Shown in pieces: positions 1-8,556 of a stretch of DNA of 33,300 bases. Positions within the stretch are counted from its first letter, which is position 1. The number at the start of each line of letters is the position of its first letter. The notes beneath the pieces are model-generated. The model was not told the origin of the DNA, ran no database searches, and worked only from the letters and a program-made list of their open reading frames with translations. Both the position numbers and the translations under genes were made by a program. Origin of the DNA: JAMXLO01 sp046735215 (GTDB lineage: Bacteria; Pseudomonadota; Alphaproteobacteria; Acetobacterales; Acetobacteraceae); NCBI GenBank assembly GCA_046735215.1, contig JBKPSV010000278.1, positions 1 to 33,300 of the forward strand, given 5' to 3'.

Positions 1-2
1 GT

Positions 3-476
3 TTAGAACAGCTGGTTTCAGCGGGGTTGACGCATTGCCGCGGTGAACCTCCTGCCGCCATGTATCGCTTTAAGCATACGCTGGTGCAGCGCGCAGTATA
101 TGCCACGCTGTTGCGGCAGCATCGCCAGCAGGCGCATGGCAGGATCGCCGATGTTCTCTCCGCCAGGAAGAGTTTCGACCCACAGGTTCTTGCACATCAC
201 CTGACGGAGGCGGGCCGCGTTGAAGAGGCGTTGCCGTACTGGTTGCTGGCGGGACAACGCGTGGCCGGGCGATCGGCGGAGCGCGAGGCGATCAATCTGT
301 TCCGGCGCGGCTTAGCGGCGCTGTTGACGTTGCCGGAAAGCGAGGAACGAAATCGGCGCGAACTCGAGTTTCAGCAAGCGCTGCAAACGCCACTGGTTGC
401 AATGGAGACCAAAGACGCCGACATTGTTCGATCGGTCCGAGAGCGGATCAAAGAACTGGACCGAGCGATTGGGTGA
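3..476 (+). CDS. Cyclase-associated ATPase/TPR protein, C-terminal part (5' end outside window)
   Basis: The frame is open from the first bases of the window, so this is the 3' end of a longer gene. The visible part runs through 'YRFKHTLVQRAVYATLL', then 'AHHLTEAGRVEEALPYW' and 'AGQRVAGRSAEREAI'. These are hallmark segments of the region that joins the AAA/STAND ATPase to TPR repeats in large bacterial class III adenylate/guanylate cyclase-type signalling proteins. In that family an N-terminal cyclase or kinase domain precedes the ATPase; neither is in view here. The protein stops after roughly one TPR-like unit, at 'KELDRAIG', whereas relatives usually continue for several hundred residues of TPRs. 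The copy is therefore either a naturally short member or a truncated one. Ligand and output are unknown. The next gene starts 52 bases downstream on the same strand. Confidence 0.6.
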   Translation, partial: LEQLVSAGLTHCRGEPPAAMYRFKHTLVQRAVYATLLRQHRQQAHGRIADVLSARKSFDPQVLAHHLTEAGRVEEALPYWLLAGQRVAGRSAEREAINLFRRGLAALLTLPESEERNRRELEFQQALQTPLVAMETKDADIVRSVRERIKELDRAIG

Positions 477-528
477 GTGCGACATCAGTCTTGCGCACTG
501 AGGGCAAGAGGCCCATCAGGGTTGGCTC

Positions 529-2277
529 ATGCTGACCACCATCGTCATCCTGCTGTGCGGCGCGGCGATCGCTGTACCCCTAACACGTCGTGCCGGTTTC
601 GGCAGTGTACTCGGCTATCTGCTCGCTGGCATCGCCATCGGACCGGCCGGGATGGGCCTGATCACCAATGTCGAAGCGATCGCATCCATCGCCAGCCTTG
701 GCGTAGTGATGCTGTTGTTCCTGATCGGCCTCGAGGTCAGGCCACAACGGCTCTGGGTGATGCGACGCGCGGTGTTCGGACTTGGCACGGCACAGGTGGT
801 GATCTCCGCTGCGGCGATCGGCGCTCTGGCATATTGGGCAGGCGTGCCATGGCAGGGCGCGATTGCGTTAGGTGCCGGCCTCGCGATGTCGTCCACCGCG
901 ATTGTACTTCCCCTTCTAGGGGAGCGCGATCTGCTGAGAAGCCGTGCCGGCCGCGATGCATTCGCGGTGCTGCTGTTCCAGGATCTCGCATTCATTCCAC
1001 TGGTCGCACTGCTGCCGCTGTTGGCAAACAACACCATTCCCGATCAGGTGCCATGGCACGATGTGGCACGCGCGATCGGCGCTGTCGTGGTGATCCTCGT
1101 TGGTGGCCGCTTCCTGTTGCCGCCCCTGTTCCGGGCTGTTGGTGGAACCAAGACGCCCGAACTGTTCACCACCATCGCACTGCTGATCGTCACCGGTGCA
1201 GCACTGCTCGCCGGTGTGGCCGGACTGTCGCCCTCACTCGGCGCGTTCATGGCCGGCGTGCTGCTTTCGGAATCAGAATACCGTCACGAGTTGCAGGCCG
1301 ACATCGAGCCCTTCGAAGGCCTCCTCCTCGGCTTCTTTTTCATCTCAGTCGGCATGTCCGCCGACCTACAGTTGGCCAGCGCGCAGCCCGGCCTCCTGGC
1401 ACTTGCAACGGTGGGGTTGCTGGCATCCAAGGCAATCATATGCTTCGTGCTGGCGCGTGTGTCCGGCGAGGACACGCCGAACGCGCTGCGATTCAGCCTC
1501 GCCCTGCCACAGGCGAGTGAATTCAGCTTCGTGCTGTTCGGCGCTGCCGTTACCGCCGGCGTTCTCGATTCAGAGGATGCGGCGTTCACCACATTGGTCA
1601 CCGCCGCATCGATGATCGCCACGCCCATTTTGTTCGCGGCGAACGAAGCGGCGCTGCGTCTGAAGCCCCAGCCGGTGCCGCAATACGACACGATAGATGC
1701 CGACGGTTCACCGGTGATCGTCTGTGGCTTTGGTCGCTTCGGTCAGATCATCGGCCGTGTGCTGCGCATGTCCGGCATCCATTTCATCGCGTTGGAGCGC
1801 AATCCGGGACAGGTGGATGTGCTGCGGCGCTTTGGGACGAAGGTCTACTTCGGCGATCCCACCCGGCCGGACGTGCTGCGAGCGGCCGGGGTAGAGCAGG
1901 CGAAGCTGATAATCATCGCGATGGATGACCCTCCCGGGGTGCTCCGGTGCGTCGAGATGGTGAAGCATAACTTTCCCGACGTGGCGATTCTCGCGCGGGC
2001 GAGAAACCGCTGGTATGCGCATCTGCTCATGGACCGCGCAGTCGAAGGGCTTGTGCGCGAAACCTTCTACTCCAGTCTACAACTTGCCCAACAGGCGCTT
2101 GTCGCACTCGGCACCGAACAAGCCGCGGCTGAACGCGCCGTAGCGCTGTTCCGCGATCACGACGAAAGAAACCTGGTCGAGACGCATGCAATCTACCGCG
2201 ACGAGCAACAGCTGATTCAGAACCAGCAACAGGCGACCGATGAGCTGGCCGCTCTGCTCGAAGCGGACCGGCGCTGA
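529..2277 (+). CDS. CPA2-family monovalent cation:proton antiporter with RCK_N (TrkA-N) domain, KefB/KefC-like
   Basis: A 582-residue inner-membrane protein. Residues ~1–385 are a long series of hydrophobic segments with the Na+/H+ exchanger pattern of the CPA2 family (for example 'GYLLAGIAIGPAGMG' near the start and 'LGAFMAGVLLSESEYR' in the middle). From about residue 394 a cytosolic Rossmann domain begins with 'VIVCGFGRFGQIIGR' (GxGxxG nucleotide-binding loop) followed by 'YFGDPTRPDVL', the RCK_N/TrkA-N signature. This domain gates transport by binding nucleotide or glutathione adducts in relatives. The length fits KefB/KefC-type K+/H+ antiporters (about 560–620 residues). No KefF/KefG partner is adjacent, so glutathione gating cannot be claimed. 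The gene converges on the MFS gene with 6 bases between stop codons. Confidence 0.9.
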   Translation: MLTTIVILLCGAAIAVPLTRRAGFGSVLGYLLAGIAIGPAGMGLITNVEAIASIASLGVVMLLFLIGLEVRPQRLWVMRRAVFGLGTAQVVISAAAIGALAYWAGVPWQGAIALGAGLAMSSTAIVLPLLGERDLLRSRAGRDAFAVLLFQDLAFIPLVALLPLLANNTIPDQVPWHDVARAIGAVVVILVGGRFLLPPLFRAVGGTKTPELFTTIALLIVTGAALLAGVAGLSPSLGAFMAGVLLSESEYRHELQADIEPFEGLLLGFFFISVGMSADLQLASAQPGLLALATVGLLASKAIICFVLARVSGEDTPNALRFSLALPQASEFSFVLFGAAVTAGVLDSEDAAFTTLVTAASMIATPILFAANEAALRLKPQPVPQYDTIDADGSPVIVCGFGRFGQIIGRVLRMSGIHFIALERNPGQVDVLRRFGTKVYFGDPTRPDVLRAAGVEQAKLIIIAMDDPPGVLRCVEMVKHNFPDVAILARARNRWYAHLLMDRAVEGLVRETFYSSLQLAQQALVALGTEQAAAERAVALFRDHDERNLVETHAIYRDEQQLIQNQQQATDELAALLEADRR

Positions 2278-2283
2278 GCGATC

Positions 2284-3486
2284 TTATGCCCTTGCCGGTA
2301 CCTGGGCCGTCTCCGGCATGGTCAGCCAGACGAACAGAGTTCCCGCAACACCGACAAGCGCGAGTGCTATGAACGCGATCTGCACGCCCACGGTATCGGC
2401 GATCCAGCCGGCCACAGGGGTGCTGAGAGCCGCACCCAGACTCACGGCAAGGCCGAGCGCGCCCATGCAGAGATTGAAGTGCGATGTGCCGCGGGTGATG
2501 TCGGCAGCAAGCAACGGCAGCATGACGCCGAACACCGCCGCGCTGATTCCGCTTATCGCCTGCGCGGCGATCGGCAGGTAAGCTCCTGGCAACACCGCCA
2601 GCAAAAAACCACGCGCCGGCAGTGCGCACCAGCCCAGCAGCAAGATCGGACGTCGGCCGATTATCGCCGCGCCGCGCCCGACCGCGGGTGAGCACAACGC
2701 AACGACGACCTGCGGCACCACGATACAGGCTGCGATGATCAGATTCGCAAAGGCGCCTGCCCGCATCGTCACGGTGGCGCCGACCAGCGGCAGCATCGCC
2801 GCGTTGGAAAGGTGGAACAGCACCACCGCGCCGGCGAAAATGAGCAGCGGGCGGTTGGTGAACAGTCGTTGCAACCCCTGCCAGTCGAACATCCTAACCG
2901 TGGTTTGCTGTCGGGCATGCTCACCACGGCCAATGGCGAGCAGCGACAACAGCGCCGGGACGCATAGCGCCGCGGTCAGTATGAACACCGCGCGGCTGGA
3001 CAGCCACGCGCCTGTCGCGCCCATCACGGCGGCCGCCAGACCATTGCCCAGCGACGCATACCGTGCGTTGCGCCCCAGCCGTTCGCCCAATGCCATATGG
3101 CCAACCAGATGCAGGCTGATCGCGGCGATGGCCGGCGTCAGTACGCAGCTTGCAAAAGCGTGCAGCGTCTGCGCCACCATGACCGGCAGCGGCGTCGGCT
3201 GGAATGCCAGCAGCAGTGCAGCGATGATTACAAAAACCAGTGCAACGCCGGCGGCTGCCCGCTTGTTACGTGCTGCATCGACCAACGCCCCTGCAGGGAG
3301 CTGGCTGACCAGCGCAACTATGGTCCCCAGCGTCAGCACGAAGCCGATCTGTACCTGCGTCCATTTATGGGTTGTCAAATACACCGCGACAAATGGGCCA
3401 AACCCGGTCTGAACGTCGGCGACAAAAAAATTAAGAAGATCGAGCGCCCGCGGATGTCGCGGCGAAGAGGATCCCTCGCGTCGCAT
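2284..3486 (-). CDS. MFS transporter
   Basis: A 400-residue protein with about twelve hydrophobic segments in two halves. The N-terminal half carries 'AGALVDAARNKR', the Major Facilitator Superfamily loop 2–3 motif (G-x-x-x-D-x-x-x-[RK]). A related 'VGRGAAIIGRRPILL' loop sits in the second half. It begins 'LDLLNFFVADVQTGFGPFVA', typical of a subgroup of alphaproteobacterial MFS permeases annotated only as MFS. The substrate cannot be read from sequence. It is the last gene of a reverse-strand set: it starts 3 bases after the stop of the PRC-barrel gene, which itself follows an EamA transporter, so co-transcription is likely. Its 3' end faces the CPA2 antiporter. Confidence 0.88.
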   Translation of the reverse strand: MRREGSSSPRHPRALDLLNFFVADVQTGFGPFVAVYLTTHKWTQVQIGFVLTLGTIVALVSQLPAGALVDAARNKRAAAGVALVFVIIAALLLAFQPTPLPVMVAQTLHAFASCVLTPAIAAISLHLVGHMALGERLGRNARYASLGNGLAAAVMGATGAWLSSRAVFILTAALCVPALLSLLAIGRGEHARQQTTVRMFDWQGLQRLFTNRPLLIFAGAVVLFHLSNAAMLPLVGATVTMRAGAFANLIIAACIVVPQVVVALCSPAVGRGAAIIGRRPILLLGWCALPARGFLLAVLPGAYLPIAAQAISGISAAVFGVMLPLLAADITRGTSHFNLCMGALGLAVSLGAALSTPVAGWIADTVGVQIAFIALALVGVAGTLFVWLTMPETAQVPARA

Positions 3487-3489
3487 CGG

Positions 3490-3915
3490 TTACTGTCGGG
3501 CTGGTTCAGGCTCGGGCGGCGGCGTAGGCGCAGCGGGAGACGAGACCACGACGGGCGCCGGCTTCGCGACATCCTTGTACTCAGGCGCCGCCTTCATCTG
3601 GTCCGGTGTCAAAGTCAGGGTGATGGCACGCTTGGGGTCGGCCGGCACAAAATGCAGCGCACCCCACGCGACGGCAATCTTGCGGTTGCCAACACCCATG
3701 AACCCGCCAAAGTCGATCACCGCGGCCTGTGGCAGCCCCTGTTCATCCACCAGCACATCGACTAGGTGGCCGATCTCTTTCCCTTCGCTATCCGCCACTG
3801 CGTGACCGAGTATCGGTAAGGCCAGCTCAGGCGGAACATGCTGGACCTCGCTTGCGACCGGTGCGGCGGCTGTCAGCAGCAGAGCGAAGACAAGCCTCCT
3901 GTGCCCCGCCCACAT
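3490..3915 (-). CDS. PRC-barrel domain protein, probably exported
   Basis: About 141 residues from the ATG at 3915. The N-terminus 'LVFALLLTAAAPVASEV' looks like a signal peptide. A PRC-barrel core follows ('LPILGHAVADSEGKEIGHLV', then 'AAVIDFGGFMGVGNRKIAV'), and the tail is proline-rich ('PPPEPEPARQ'). PRC-barrels are small beta domains known from photosynthetic reaction centre H subunits and RimM; exported forms are common and functionally undefined in alphaproteobacteria. A GTG at 3963 would add 16 charged residues and overlap the EamA gene by 20 bases; the ATG is preferred because it puts the hydrophobic segment at the N-terminus. It lies between two transporter genes, and nothing else indicates its role. 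Confidence 0.8.
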   Translation of the reverse strand: MWAGHRRLVFALLLTAAAPVASEVQHVPPELALPILGHAVADSEGKEIGHLVDVLVDEQGLPQAAVIDFGGFMGVGNRKIAVAWGALHFVPADPKRAITLTLTPDQMKAAPEYKDVAKPAPVVVSSPAAPTPPPEPEPARQ

Positions 3916-3943
3916 CACCGCTTTGGGTCGGCGACCCTTTAGA

Positions 3944-4882
3944 TCAAGCACCGGCCCGGGCACCCTTCTTCAGGTTTCCTTGCGCGCGCGCTGTGCTCAC
4001 TGCCTCGAACGATGCCAATGCGATGCCTCCCGCGATCATCGCGATCCCGACACCATGATACAGGTAGAACCGCTCGCCGAGAAACAATACCGCCAGGATG
4101 CTGCCAAAAACCGGCATCAGGTGCCATGACTGCCCGGCCAGCGTGGCGCCGATCAGTTCAATGCCGCGATTGAAGAACAGGTAGGCGACGAACGAGGGGA
4201 ACACCGCAATGTAGGCCAGAGCGAGCCAGGCCGACGTGGTGTTTATGATTCTCGCCCCTTGGGCGAGTTCCCAAAGGTAGAATGGCAGGATCATCAGCGA
4301 ACCGATGCCCATGGTGGCAACCAGGAAGCTCATCGGGTGCGCTGCGGGACGGCGACGGAACAGTGCCGCATAGATGCCGTAGATCAGCATTGCAGCGAGA
4401 ATCCACACATCGCCCGAATTGACCTCTAGGTGCATCAGGTCGGCGAGAGAACCATGTGCCGCGATGACGGCAACGCCGATCAACGACAGCAGCATGCCGC
4501 CAGCCTGCCGAGGCGTCGGCAACTCTCCGAACAGCCCAAATGCCCAGACGACGATGATGAGTGGACCGGCGGATTGCAACAGCAGGACGTTAAGCGCTGT
4601 CGTGCTGGTCAGGCCGATATAGGACATCGTGTTATAAGTCGCGATCCCGGTGGCGGACAGCAGCAGCATCATGCGCCAGTGGCGTCGCAGGATCGGAAGA
4701 TCATCGCGCAGACGCGGCCAGGCGAACCCGACGGCGAGCAGGAAAGCGCCGGTCCAACGCCAATACGCCAGCGCGATCGGCGGCACCGCACCCACTACGC
4801 CGCGACCCAGCACGATATTGCCGGCCCAGAACAGGTTGGCCAGGATCAGAAGTGGCCAGGCAGAATTCCAGACCCGTCGCAT
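3944..4882 (-). CDS. EamA/DMT-family transporter
   Basis: A 312-residue protein with ten predicted membrane helices in two EamA repeats. It starts 'WPLLILANLFWAGNIVLGRG' and contains the family-typical 'ALAYWRWTGAFLLAVGFAWP' and, in the second repeat, 'PVFGSILAVLFLGERFYL'. Members of the drug/metabolite transporter superfamily export amino acids, nucleosides or other small metabolites; the substrate is not predictable here. It is the first gene of the reverse-strand EamA–PRC–MFS set. Upstream lie about 220 bases with a degenerate interspersed repeat. A second, distinct EamA gene lies at 29804–30748. Confidence 0.9.
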   Translation of the reverse strand: MRRVWNSAWPLLILANLFWAGNIVLGRGVVGAVPPIALAYWRWTGAFLLAVGFAWPRLRDDLPILRRHWRMMLLLSATGIATYNTMSYIGLTSTTALNVLLLQSAGPLIIVVWAFGLFGELPTPRQAGGMLLSLIGVAVIAAHGSLADLMHLEVNSGDVWILAAMLIYGIYAALFRRRPAAHPMSFLVATMGIGSLMILPFYLWELAQGARIINTTSAWLALAYIAVFPSFVAYLFFNRGIELIGATLAGQSWHLMPVFGSILAVLFLGERFYLYHGVGIAMIAGGIALASFEAVSTARAQGNLKKGARAGA

Positions 4883-4993
4883 GCGGCGCCCTAGTACCCT
4901 GAATCTCTGTTCCGTGGAACACAGTCCAGGCGGCGTCTGGTGAACGTGGCATGTGACTCGCTAGGTGATCCACTACCGAGTCGCAGACGATCC

Positions 4994-5056
4994 GTCATTC
5001 CCGCGCAAGCGGCAATCCAGTCTCTCCAGGAGCAACAGCCTGAGGACTGGATCCTC
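4994..5056. repeat. Degenerate interspersed extragenic repeat ('FPRKRES'-type)
   Basis: The stretch begins 'CATTCCCGCGCAAGCGGCAA', one base away from the widespread intergenic element whose translation reads FPRKRES. Positions 4998–5015 form a hairpin with arms TTCCCGC and GCGGCAA (one C–C mismatch) around the loop GCAA. A second small inverted repeat, GAGGA…TCCTC, covers about 5042–5056. It fills the non-coding gap (4883–5101) between the EamA gene and the 3' end of the GGT gene. Nothing else was seen in that gap. Confidence 0.5.
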
Positions 5057-5101
5057 ACCCTGGCAAGGTGCGACCTGGTGGCGCAGGTTGATTAAGAGGC
5101 A

Positions 5102-6718
5102 TCAGTACGCACCGGCCCAGCCGTCACGCCGCGGGTCGGACCCCGCCATCCTAACGCCGTTATCCGCAATGCGGATGGCCTGCACGCTGCATGGCGCTTC
5201 TAACGATCCTACACGGTTCAGTCTGTGTCCAAGGCGCTCGAGCCCGCGCAGCACGTCGTCACCAAAGGCTGGCTCGATTGTCAGACGGCCATCGCCTTCG
5301 TGCGGCCAGTTGGCTCCCTGACCTTGCTGGATCGACGTCCAGCGGGGAGCCTCCAGCGCGGTTTGTGGATCGGCTCCAAGATCCATCATAGCGGTCAGGA
5401 CCTGCAGGTTGACCTGCACCTGATTGTCCGCGCCGGGTGTGCCTTCGACAGCCCACAAGCGGCCGTGCCGGAACACCAGTGGCGCATTCATCGTGTGGCG
5501 GACACGCTTGCCAGGCGCCAGCTGGTTCGCATGGCCCGGGGTAAGATGCCAGTAAGCCATCCTGTTGTTCAGCAAAACGCCCGTGTCGCCTGCGGTCACA
5601 CCAGAGCCGAAGCCGGAATTCAGGCTTTGAATGCCAGAGACCGCGTTGCCCTCCTGATCCACGACACAAAAATAGGTCGTATCTCCCGTCGCGGCTTCAG
5701 GTTCCGCCAGCGCGGCATTGCTCGCCCGTGCCATATCGATCGATGCGGCGCATTCATCCGCGTAAACATCCGACAGCAGCCGATCCAGCGGCACATCGCC
5801 GAACCGTGGATCGGTGCCGTAGCGCTCGCGGTCGACGAACGCGCGCTTCTTCGCTTCCACCAGCACATGGATGCGCCGTACCGGATCGAGCGCCGCCAGA
5901 TCGAAGCGCTCAACGATCCGCAGCATCTGCAGCATCGTATAGCCGGTAGAGTTCGGAGGGGTCTGCGTTACCCGGAATCCACGATAGGCGATGCCGATCG
6001 GTTCCTGCACCTGCGGCTGAAACGCCGCTAGGTCGGATGCACCGACCAGCACGCCGACCTCCTGCATGCCGGCGGCTAGGCGCTGCGCCAATCGACCGCG
6101 GTAGAACGTGTCTGCGCCGTCATCGGCAATCTCCTCCAGCGTGCGCGCCAGGTCCGGCTGGCGGATCAGTTCGCCGACCGGCGGCACTCCGAGATCGAGA
6201 TCGCCGAGGAAGACCGCGCGAGATCGTTGATCCGCGGCAAGCACCGGCCGCACACTGCCGGCGAAGTCACGATAATGATGCGTGACGGCAAAACCCTCGC
6301 GCGCGTGCTCGATCGCCGGGCCGCACAACTGCTGCCATGACAGAGCACCATGCGCGGCATGCATCGCGCCGATCCCTGCCAGCAGCCCTGGCGTCGACAC
6401 GCTGCGCGGTCCGCGCACCGCCATCCCGGCAGGGAAGCGGTCAGGGGTGGCGGCGAGCGGTGCACCACCGGCCGCATTGTAGCAGCGCGATGAGGCATCC
6501 TTCGCAAGGTGCACATGATAGAATCCATCGCCACCCAGGCCTGACATGCCTGGCTCGACCACGCTCAGCGTCAAGGAGATCGCCACCGCTGCATCGACCG
6601 CATTGCCCCCGACGCGCAGCGTGTCGAGGCCGGCCTGCGTTGCCAAAGGATGGTTGGCTCCTACAGCGCCGTTGCGGCCCATGATAAGGACGCGATGGGT
6701 GCGTGCCGGCAGGTACAT
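5102..6718 (-). CDS. ggt: Gamma-glutamyltransferase family protein (Ntn hydrolase)
   Basis: A 538-residue GGT-family precursor. Family blocks include 'GGNAVDAAVAISLTL' near the N-terminus, 'PPNSTGYTMLQMLRIVE', and the autoprocessing site 'GDTTYFCVVDQEGNAVS'. The Thr at about residue 347 would become the N-terminal nucleophile of the small subunit after self-cleavage. GGTs cleave the gamma-glutamyl bond of glutathione and related peptides. No signal peptide is visible, unlike classical periplasmic GGTs, so a cytoplasmic or different amidase/acylase role is possible. The start at 6718 is supported by AGGAGT about 6 bases upstream; an internal Met (residue 13) is an alternative. It begins 15 bases after the stop of the S9 peptidase gene, so the two are probably co-transcribed and may act together in peptide breakdown. 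Confidence 0.9.
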   Translation of the reverse strand: MYLPARTHRVLIMGRNGAVGANHPLATQAGLDTLRVGGNAVDAAVAISLTLSVVEPGMSGLGGDGFYHVHLAKDASSRCYNAAGGAPLAATPDRFPAGMAVRGPRSVSTPGLLAGIGAMHAAHGALSWQQLCGPAIEHAREGFAVTHHYRDFAGSVRPVLAADQRSRAVFLGDLDLGVPPVGELIRQPDLARTLEEIADDGADTFYRGRLAQRLAAGMQEVGVLVGASDLAAFQPQVQEPIGIAYRGFRVTQTPPNSTGYTMLQMLRIVERFDLAALDPVRRIHVLVEAKKRAFVDRERYGTDPRFGDVPLDRLLSDVYADECAASIDMARASNAALAEPEAATGDTTYFCVVDQEGNAVSGIQSLNSGFGSGVTAGDTGVLLNNRMAYWHLTPGHANQLAPGKRVRHTMNAPLVFRHGRLWAVEGTPGADNQVQVNLQVLTAMMDLGADPQTALEAPRWTSIQQGQGANWPHEGDGRLTIEPAFGDDVLRGLERLGHRLNRVGSLEAPCSVQAIRIADNGVRMAGSDPRRDGWAGAY

Positions 6719-6733
6719 CGGGTCACTCCTGGT

Positions 6734-8497
6734 CTACAGGTGAGCGGTGAAGAACTCAGCGACCGCGCGATAGATGCGACGGCGGTCATCAGGCCGAATG
6801 AAACCGTGGCCGGCATAGTCGAAGGTGACGTAGCTGACCCGCTTCTGTCGCTCGCGCAGCGCTGCCACATACTGCTCGCTTTCACCGATCGGAACGCGCG
6901 GATCGCGCAAACCGTGAGCGACCAGCACAGGCGCCTCAATGCGATCCACACGATGGATCGGAGAGATGCGCGCGAACAAAGCGGAATGACGCTCCGGGTC
7001 TCCGTATTCGGCCGCGCGATGGTTGCGCCGCCATGGTCCGGTGCCGGCCAGCAGCGTCGCGAAATCGGCGATGCCGTAGTAGTTCACCGCGGCGCGCCAC
7101 AGATCAGGAAATTCGGTGATCGCCGACATCACCATGAACCCGCCGTACGACTGTCCCATGATGCCAATGCGCTCGCCATCGATCGCCGGGTGTGACGCGA
7201 GCCACTCCCTGCCCTGTGCCAGGTCGGCAACGCTGTCGAGCCGACGTTCCACGTCATCGCTGACTGTATAGGTGCGACCATAGCCGGAACTGCCGCGCAC
7301 GTTCGGCATCAGCACGGCGAACCCCTGTGCCAGCAGCATCTGGATATCGGGCCGAAAGTTGGGCCGTGTCTGGCTGACTGGTCCGCCGTGCACCCACATG
7401 ATCGCGGGGTGACCTCTTTCCGGCTGCCGACCCGGCGGCAAGGCGAGCCATCCCGGAATGGGCGTCCCGTCGAAGCTTTTCCAGGTGACTAGTTCCACAT
7501 CGACAAACCGAAGCGGCGATGGTGTCGGTCGCCATGCCGTCTCAGCCGCTCCATCGCGCCATATCCAGAGGGATGGCGGATCGGTCGGCGTCGCCAGGAC
7601 AAACGCCAGGCTGTTGCCGTCGGGCGACCACGACAGATCGGTGACGATCCCGCGAGGCAGTCCGTTGATGACAGGGCGCTCGCCATCCATTGGTCCGATC
7701 CGCAGCACCGAATAGCCACGATCGTTTTCAACGGTGGCCAGCAGATTGGCTTCGGTCGCGAGCGCCCACGCCTCGACGTCGCGTCCCGTCGCGGCGTAAA
7801 CGATCGCAATATCCCCGCTTGCCGGATCGAGCCGGCACAACTGCAAGAATTCTTTGTCATCGAGATCGGTCAGCATCAGCAGCGAGTTGCCGTCGCTGGC
7901 CCAGCGCACGCTCTTGAAATTCGCAGGCGAGCCAACAACACGCGCCTCGCCAGATCCGAGATCGAGCAGCAGCAGCGACATGTCACCGAATCCGCGATCA
8001 TGCAGCAGGGCAAGTTCATGCCCGTCCGGTCGAAAGCCGGAGACACTGGTCAGATGGTTCCCCTGGTAGACGCACTGGCGCGTGCCGGTGGCAATCTCCT
8101 GCGCATAGACATCGAAGTGCGCTTCGTCGCGGTCGTTCGCGGCATAGGCGATGCGTGTCGCATCGGCCGACCAGCCGCCGAAGTCATGGATCACCGAGGG
8201 TTTGCCGGTAAGGGATCGGGGCTCCTCATTTCCAGCCTCGAGCAGCAGCAGTTGCTGCCGCTCGTCCCCGCCACGGTCGATGCCATAGATCAAACGATCG
8301 TCCAACGGTGATCGCCGCAGCAACGCGACCTTCTCATCGTGAAAGGTCAGCTGCCTCTCGACGCCGGTGCCAAGATCCAGTGACCAAACCTGAGGCAATC
8401 CTGAACCGCGCAGGAAGAACAGCGTTTGTCCATCACGCGAGAAAACCGGCGCCGCCGCGGCGCTGATCGAGACGAATGCTTCGGGATCGTGCAACAT
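6734..8497 (-). CDS. S9 family peptidase (prolyl oligopeptidase/acylaminoacyl-peptidase type)
   Basis: A 587-residue serine peptidase. Residues ~1–330 are a beta-propeller with recurring 'SPDG'/'SADA' blade motifs ('LSWSPDGNSLAFVLA'). The C-terminal alpha/beta-hydrolase domain has 'MWVHGGPVSQTRP', the nucleophile elbow 'GQSYGGFM' (Ser450), the acid at 'HGLRDPRVP' (Asp532) and the His at 'DYAGHGFIRP' (His564), so the catalytic triad is complete. Family members cut short peptides, often after Pro or from acylated N-termini. No signal peptide is evident. It is the first gene of the reverse-strand pair with the GGT gene and is divergent from the UdgX gene across a 59-base gap. Confidence 0.92.
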   Translation of the reverse strand: MLHDPEAFVSISAAAAPVFSRDGQTLFFLRGSGLPQVWSLDLGTGVERQLTFHDEKVALLRRSPLDDRLIYGIDRGGDERQQLLLLEAGNEEPRSLTGKPSVIHDFGGWSADATRIAYAANDRDEAHFDVYAQEIATGTRQCVYQGNHLTSVSGFRPDGHELALLHDRGFGDMSLLLLDLGSGEARVVGSPANFKSVRWASDGNSLLMLTDLDDKEFLQLCRLDPASGDIAIVYAATGRDVEAWALATEANLLATVENDRGYSVLRIGPMDGERPVINGLPRGIVTDLSWSPDGNSLAFVLATPTDPPSLWIWRDGAAETAWRPTPSPLRFVDVELVTWKSFDGTPIPGWLALPPGRQPERGHPAIMWVHGGPVSQTRPNFRPDIQMLLAQGFAVLMPNVRGSSGYGRTYTVSDDVERRLDSVADLAQGREWLASHPAIDGERIGIMGQSYGGFMVMSAITEFPDLWRAAVNYYGIADFATLLAGTGPWRRNHRAAEYGDPERHSALFARISPIHRVDRIEAPVLVAHGLRDPRVPIGESEQYVAALRERQKRVSYVTFDYAGHGFIRPDDRRRIYRAVAEFFTAHL

Positions 8498-8556
8498 GCT
8501 CGGAGCATAGTAGCGCCAAGGCGGTCGGATAAGGAAAAGGGAGGCTTGCCCGGGTC

